From: an uncultured bacterium
GTDB taxonomy: Bacteria > Patescibacteriota > Microgenomatia > UBA1400 > UBA12108
DNA length: 37,885 nucleotides
Direction: 5' to 3'
NCBI GenBank assembly: GCA_903945195.1
Contig: CAJAUT010000029.1
Coordinates: 1 to 37,885, forward strand
The notes below the pieces were generated by a model that saw nothing but the letters and a program-made list of their open reading frames with translations, was not told the DNA's origin and ran no database searches. The first letter of the stretch is position 1. Each line of letters starts with the position of its first letter. Of this stretch, positions 35,474 through 37,885 are shown piece by piece. The position numbers and the translations under genes were made by a program.

Positions 35474-36031
35474 ATGAGCGATACAATTTTGGCAAATTTG
35501 AAAGCGAGACTAGACCAAACTATCGAGGTTGTAAAGAAAGATTTATCTAGCGTGCGCACAGGGCGTGCCAAGCCATCCCTAGTAGAAGACGTCAAAGTCG
35601 AGGCTTACGGCACGATCATGACCATTAAAGAGCTGGCTACGATCAATGCGCCAGATACGACTCTCATCGTAATCTCTCCGTGGGACAAAGGACTTGTGGC
35701 AGCTATTTCAGCTGGTATTCAAAAATCTGGACTAAATATCCAACCTATTGTGGACGGAGACATGGTCAAGATCTCGATTCCATCTCTGACAGAAGAAAGA
35801 CGTCTAGAGCTAGTTAAACTAGTTCACTCTAAACTAGAGTCCGCCAAAGTCATGATCCGCGGAGTTCGCACAGAGATCAAAGAGGAAATCGAGGCTCAAA
35901 AAGGAGAGGCTGGTATCTCTGAAGATAATATCGAATTTTGGCTTGAATCTATGCAAAAGACCGTAGACTCGTATATGGTCAAAGTGGAAGAACTAGAAAA
36001 AGAAAAAGAAAAAGAGCTGATGACTCTATGA
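35474..36031 (+). CDS. frr: Ribosome recycling factor
   Basis: 185 residues, full length for the family. LSSVRTGRAKPSLVEDVKVE near the start, ISPWDKGLVAAISAGIQKSG in the middle, and IPSLTEERRLELVKLV with VRTEIKEEIEAQ in the helical bundle. With EF-G it splits post-termination ribosomes. It is divergent from secE across a 94-base region with a long inverted repeat. The galU-like gene follows 50 bases later on the same strand and may share its transcript. Confidence 0.97.
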   Translation: MSDTILANLKARLDQTIEVVKKDLSSVRTGRAKPSLVEDVKVEAYGTIMTIKELATINAPDTTLIVISPWDKGLVAAISAGIQKSGLNIQPIVDGDMVKISIPSLTEERRLELVKLVHSKLESAKVMIRGVRTEIKEEIEAQKGEAGISEDNIEFWLESMQKTVDSYMVKVEELEKEKEKELMTL

Positions 36032-36081
36032 TAGTTGTAAGTCTATCAAGTTTATAAAGTTCATAAAGTAGGGGGGGGACA

Positions 36082-36972
36082 ATGCAGAAAGTAACAAAAG
36101 CAGTAATACCAGCCGCTGGATTTGGTACGCGTTTCCTGCCTCAAACCAAGGCCATGCCCAAAGAGATGCTTCCGATCGTAGACAAGCCAGTGATCCAGTA
36201 TATCGTCGAGGAGCTAGTTGACGCAGGCATTACCGATATCATCATAGTCACTGGTTACCACAAGCGTACTATTGAAGATCATTTTGACAATCCCTCAACT
36301 GATCTGATTGAAAACCTAAAGATGGGTGGGGAAAAGAAAAAATCACTACTTGACTCTGTCATGAAGATTTCGACTATGGCCAACTTTGCTTATGTCCGCC
36401 AGAAAGGGCCATACGGTAATGGGACACCTCTCATGAACGTCCGCCACTTGATCGGCAACGAACCATTTATCTATACCTGGAGCGATGATTTTATTGCCTC
36501 AGAACCATCTAGATTTAAGCAACTGGTAGCGTCATACGAAAAATATGGCTATAGCAGTATGGCGAGCGTACGTGCTAAAACTGACGCAGACTACGATAGA
36601 TATGGTTTTGCAGGAGGTCCTGAGCTTGAACCTGGAATAATTGATTGTAATGTAATTGTGGAAAAGCCTGGTAAAGCAAATGCTCCATCGGATTTGGCAA
36701 ATGTGAGCGGGTATTTACTTACTCCAGACATTTTTGATTATCTAGATACTGTACTAGCTAATCTAAAGCCAGGTGAGGAATTTTACTACAATGACGCCCT
36801 TAAACTCATGCTGAAAGATGGGAAGCATGTACTAGCCACTGAGATAAAAAATGGCAAGTATTACGACACAGGAAACAAACTAGAGTACATGAAAACTCAG
36901 ATAGAGTTTGCGCTAAAAGACAAAAGTATGTCTAGTGAGTTGACTGAATTTATCAAGGGTTTGAGCTTGTAG
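36082..36972 (+). CDS. galU: UTP-glucose-1-phosphate uridylyltransferase (GalU-like)
   Basis: 296 residues. PAAGFGTRFLPQTKAMPKEM is the nucleotide-binding and activator loop, VDKPVIQYIVEELVDAGI follows, IYTWSDDF stands for the catalytic metal aspartate region, and DTGNKLEYMKTQIEFAL closes the fold. It makes UDP-glucose for glycan precursors. A run of eight G (36071-36078) 3 bases before the ATG acts as, or contains, the Shine-Dalgarno and is an unusual homopolymer. Related nucleotidyltransferases with other sugars cannot be fully excluded. Confidence 0.92.
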   Translation: MQKVTKAVIPAAGFGTRFLPQTKAMPKEMLPIVDKPVIQYIVEELVDAGITDIIIVTGYHKRTIEDHFDNPSTDLIENLKMGGEKKKSLLDSVMKISTMANFAYVRQKGPYGNGTPLMNVRHLIGNEPFIYTWSDDFIASEPSRFKQLVASYEKYGYSSMASVRAKTDADYDRYGFAGGPELEPGIIDCNVIVEKPGKANAPSDLANVSGYLLTPDIFDYLDTVLANLKPGEEFYYNDALKLMLKDGKHVLATEIKNGKYYDTGNKLEYMKTQIEFALKDKSMSSELTEFIKGLSL

Positions 36973-36982
36973 CTGTAGTAAG

Positions 36983-36998
36983 TTGTGCTGAGGATAGG
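36983..36998 (-). repeat. Copy of the tRNA-Tyr 3' end (att-like direct repeat)
   Basis: TTGTGCTGAGGATAGG here is identical to 37085-37100, which covers the last bases of tRNA-Tyr, 102 bases away. Duplicated tRNA 3' ends are typical of integration sites or tRNA gene remnants. The sequence between holds only small hairpins, so no element remains. Confidence 0.6.
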
Positions 36999-37031
36999 TA
37001 TCCCAAATTACTTCGTATTTGGATACATTTC

Positions 37032-37050
37032 TCAAGTGCAAAGCACTTGA
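37032..37050. other. Perfect 8-bp hairpin downstream of tRNA-Tyr
   Basis: TCAAGTGC-AAA-GCACTTGA lies between galU and tRNA-Tyr. No T-tract on either side. A weaker hairpin (ATCCCAAAT/ATTTGGAT) precedes it. Either could help end the tRNA transcript. Confidence 0.4.
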
Positions 37051-37087
37051 AGTGTGATTCTCGCGATCGGTTCTCATCCTATGCTTG

Positions 37088-37171
37088 TGCTGAGGATAGG
37101 ATTCGAACCTATGGAGCTTTTTAGGCAGGAGATTTACAGTCTCCCCTCGTTGTCCACTTGAGTACCTCAGC
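37088..37171 (-). tRNA. tRNA-Tyr (anticodon GTA)
   Basis: 84 bases with acceptor GCTGAGG/CCTCAGC, anticodon stem GGAGA/TCTCC around CTGTAAA (anticodon GTA), a long variable arm as expected for bacterial tRNA-Tyr, and T-arm TAGG-TTCGAAT-CCTA. CCA is not encoded. Its 5' end supplies the stop codon of the preceding gene. Confidence 0.95.
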
Positions 37172-37778
37172 GTATGTTTGGATTATACCCGAGTTTAGTG
37201 AGTTGTTCCATCATCCAAGCTTGGAAATGGGTGTTGTAGACGTCTATGGCCATGACGCCATGTATATTTATGTTCTTGTAGTTACCTTTTCCTTGTGAGG
37301 GTATTGGCTGACTTGTGTGAATATTCTCTGCATTAATACCTAATGTTTTGGACCAGTAGTCTTTTGCTCTTTGAATATTGTTGTCTTTAAACGTTTGTAA
37401 ATGAAAATGTATTTTTGAAGTTTTGACTCGACAAATATTGAGTAAAAATTTGTAGAATATCAATATCATAGTTGGATCAGAATTGACTAGTCGTGTAGTC
37501 TGATAGTTAGTTTTACCACCTTCTCCCCAATAAAAACCCATGGCTAAATAATAAAGATGCTGATCATCTATGGAGAGGTTTGATTTTATATTGAAAGGGT
37601 CACCATCTGGATTATATTTTGCGTAGTTTGCATCTTTTTGATTTCTTCTGGGTATTTTGTATTTGGTAAGCCAGTATTGGACTTTGTGGATAGAAATATC
37701 CATGTTTTTTGCAATGTCAAACATTGATTTTTGTTCTAAAACATAACTTTTGTAAAGAATAGATTTAGGAATGGACAT
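37167..37778 (-). CDS. HTH plus LAGLIDADG-like endonuclease-type protein
   Basis: 203 residues from the ATG at 37778. The longer reading from 37862 is rejected because it runs into tRNA-Thr. An N-terminal homeodomain-like HTH (about 8-45, SMFDIAKNMDISIHKVQYWL) is followed by LYYLAMGFYWGEGGKT (75-90), RLVNSDPTMILIFYKFLL and KIHFHLQ, the layout of a LAGLIDADG homing-endonuclease-like fold. The acidic residue at the end of the first motif helix is E rather than D, so cleavage activity is open. It could be a DNA-binding regulator in the manner of WhiA. A TTGACA-17-TTTACT promoter ends 6 bases before the ATG. The TGA stop lies inside tRNA-Tyr. Confidence 0.8.
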   Translation of the reverse strand: MSIPKSILYKSYVLEQKSMFDIAKNMDISIHKVQYWLTKYKIPRRNQKDANYAKYNPDGDPFNIKSNLSIDDQHLYYLAMGFYWGEGGKTNYQTTRLVNSDPTMILIFYKFLLNICRVKTSKIHFHLQTFKDNNIQRAKDYWSKTLGINAENIHTSQPIPSQGKGNYKNINIHGVMAIDVYNTHFQAWMMEQLTKLGYNPNIR

Positions 37779-37784
37779 ACTTTT

Positions 37785-37813
37785 AGTAAACCCGAAATAA
37801 CTACGAATGTCAA
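37785..37813 (-). promoter_or_regulatory. Promoter of the HTH/LAGLIDADG-like gene, leaderless geometry
   Basis: TTGACA (37808-37813), 17-base spacer and TTTACT (37785-37790) on the reverse strand. The -10 ends 6 bases before the ATG at 37778. The -35 begins 8 bases from the tRNA-Thr 3' end. Confidence 0.6.
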
Positions 37814-37820
37814 TATATTG

Positions 37821-37885
37821 AGCCAACGTCGAGGATCGAACTCGAGACCCCGGTCTTACCAAGACCGTGCTCTACCAACTGAGCT
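37821..37885 (-). tRNA. tRNA-Thr (anticodon GGT), 5' end outside window
   Basis: Visible from AGCTCAGTTGGTAGAGC (D-arm) onward: anticodon stem CGGTC/GACCG around TTGGTAA (anticodon GGT), T-arm CGAG-TTCGATC-CTCG, acceptor 3' strand CGTTGGC. The first nine or so bases lie beyond the window edge. CCA is not encoded. Confidence 0.9.

Noticed and set aside
37779-37862. 28-residue N-terminal extension of the LAGLIDADG-like protein
   Set aside because: The extension reads through tRNA-Thr and the promoter; the ATG at 37778 fits better.
1-37885. CRISPR array or cas genes
   Set aside because: No regularly spaced short repeats and no Cas motifs were seen on either strand.

Overview
The window looks like a chromosomal segment of a member of the Candidate Phyla Radiation (Patescibacteria). 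The reasons are an enormous multidomain secreted-type protein of 6,953 residues, many orphan helical and membrane proteins, a short SecE (59 aa), and a reduced gene set around an otherwise universal ribosomal-protein cluster. UGA is used as a normal stop (dus, mntA, frr), so the recoded Gracilibacteria/SR1 code does not apply. The lineage within the radiation is not resolved; the presence of rplA is noted.

Layout: (1) 1-143, one end of an IS3-family element with the first 31 codons of OrfA; its terminal repeat appears to supply the stop codon of the next gene. (2) 137-20998, minus strand, a single giant gene. It encodes a signal anchor, a Cys-rich region, a degenerate SecA-like ATPase region, three copies of an undescribed PRGVNLDTG module, an FHA-like domain, two HExxH metallopeptidase-like regions, a PP2C phosphatase, two Ser/Thr protein kinases and three copies of a CxxC/helical module. 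(3) 21146-24601, a divergent dus gene carrying two in-frame palindromic insertions, a frame-broken GGDEF-like gene, a small excisionase-type HTH gene and a hypothetical gene. (4) 24657-25801, rplJ-rplL with leader, promoter and a shared terminator. (5) 25948-31100, an orphan operon (1,008 aa helical protein with a probable frameshifted tail, a 464 aa membrane protein, a 109 aa protein) sitting between rplJ and rplA. (6) 31101-35379, rplA, small orphan genes, a MntA/HepT toxin-antitoxin pair flanked by a duplicated rplK 3' end, then rplK, nusG and secE. (7) 35403-37885, frr, a galU-like nucleotidyltransferase gene, tRNA-Tyr, an HTH plus LAGLIDADG-like gene and a partial tRNA-Thr.

The canonical secE-nusG-rplK-rplA-rplJ-rplL cluster is recognisable, but it has been opened twice: once by the toxin-antitoxin region and once by the 5 kb orphan operon in opposite orientation. 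Kinase, phosphatase and FHA-like domains on one polypeptide are the parts of a bacterial Ser/Thr phospho-signalling circuit. Its exported N-terminus suggests a role at or outside the cell surface.

A recurring feature is promoter geometry. Nine genes have a -10 element (mostly extended, TGn) ending 6 to 8 bases before the ATG with no Shine-Dalgarno, which predicts leaderless mRNAs. The ribosomal genes and the longer operons use ordinary Shine-Dalgarno sequences.
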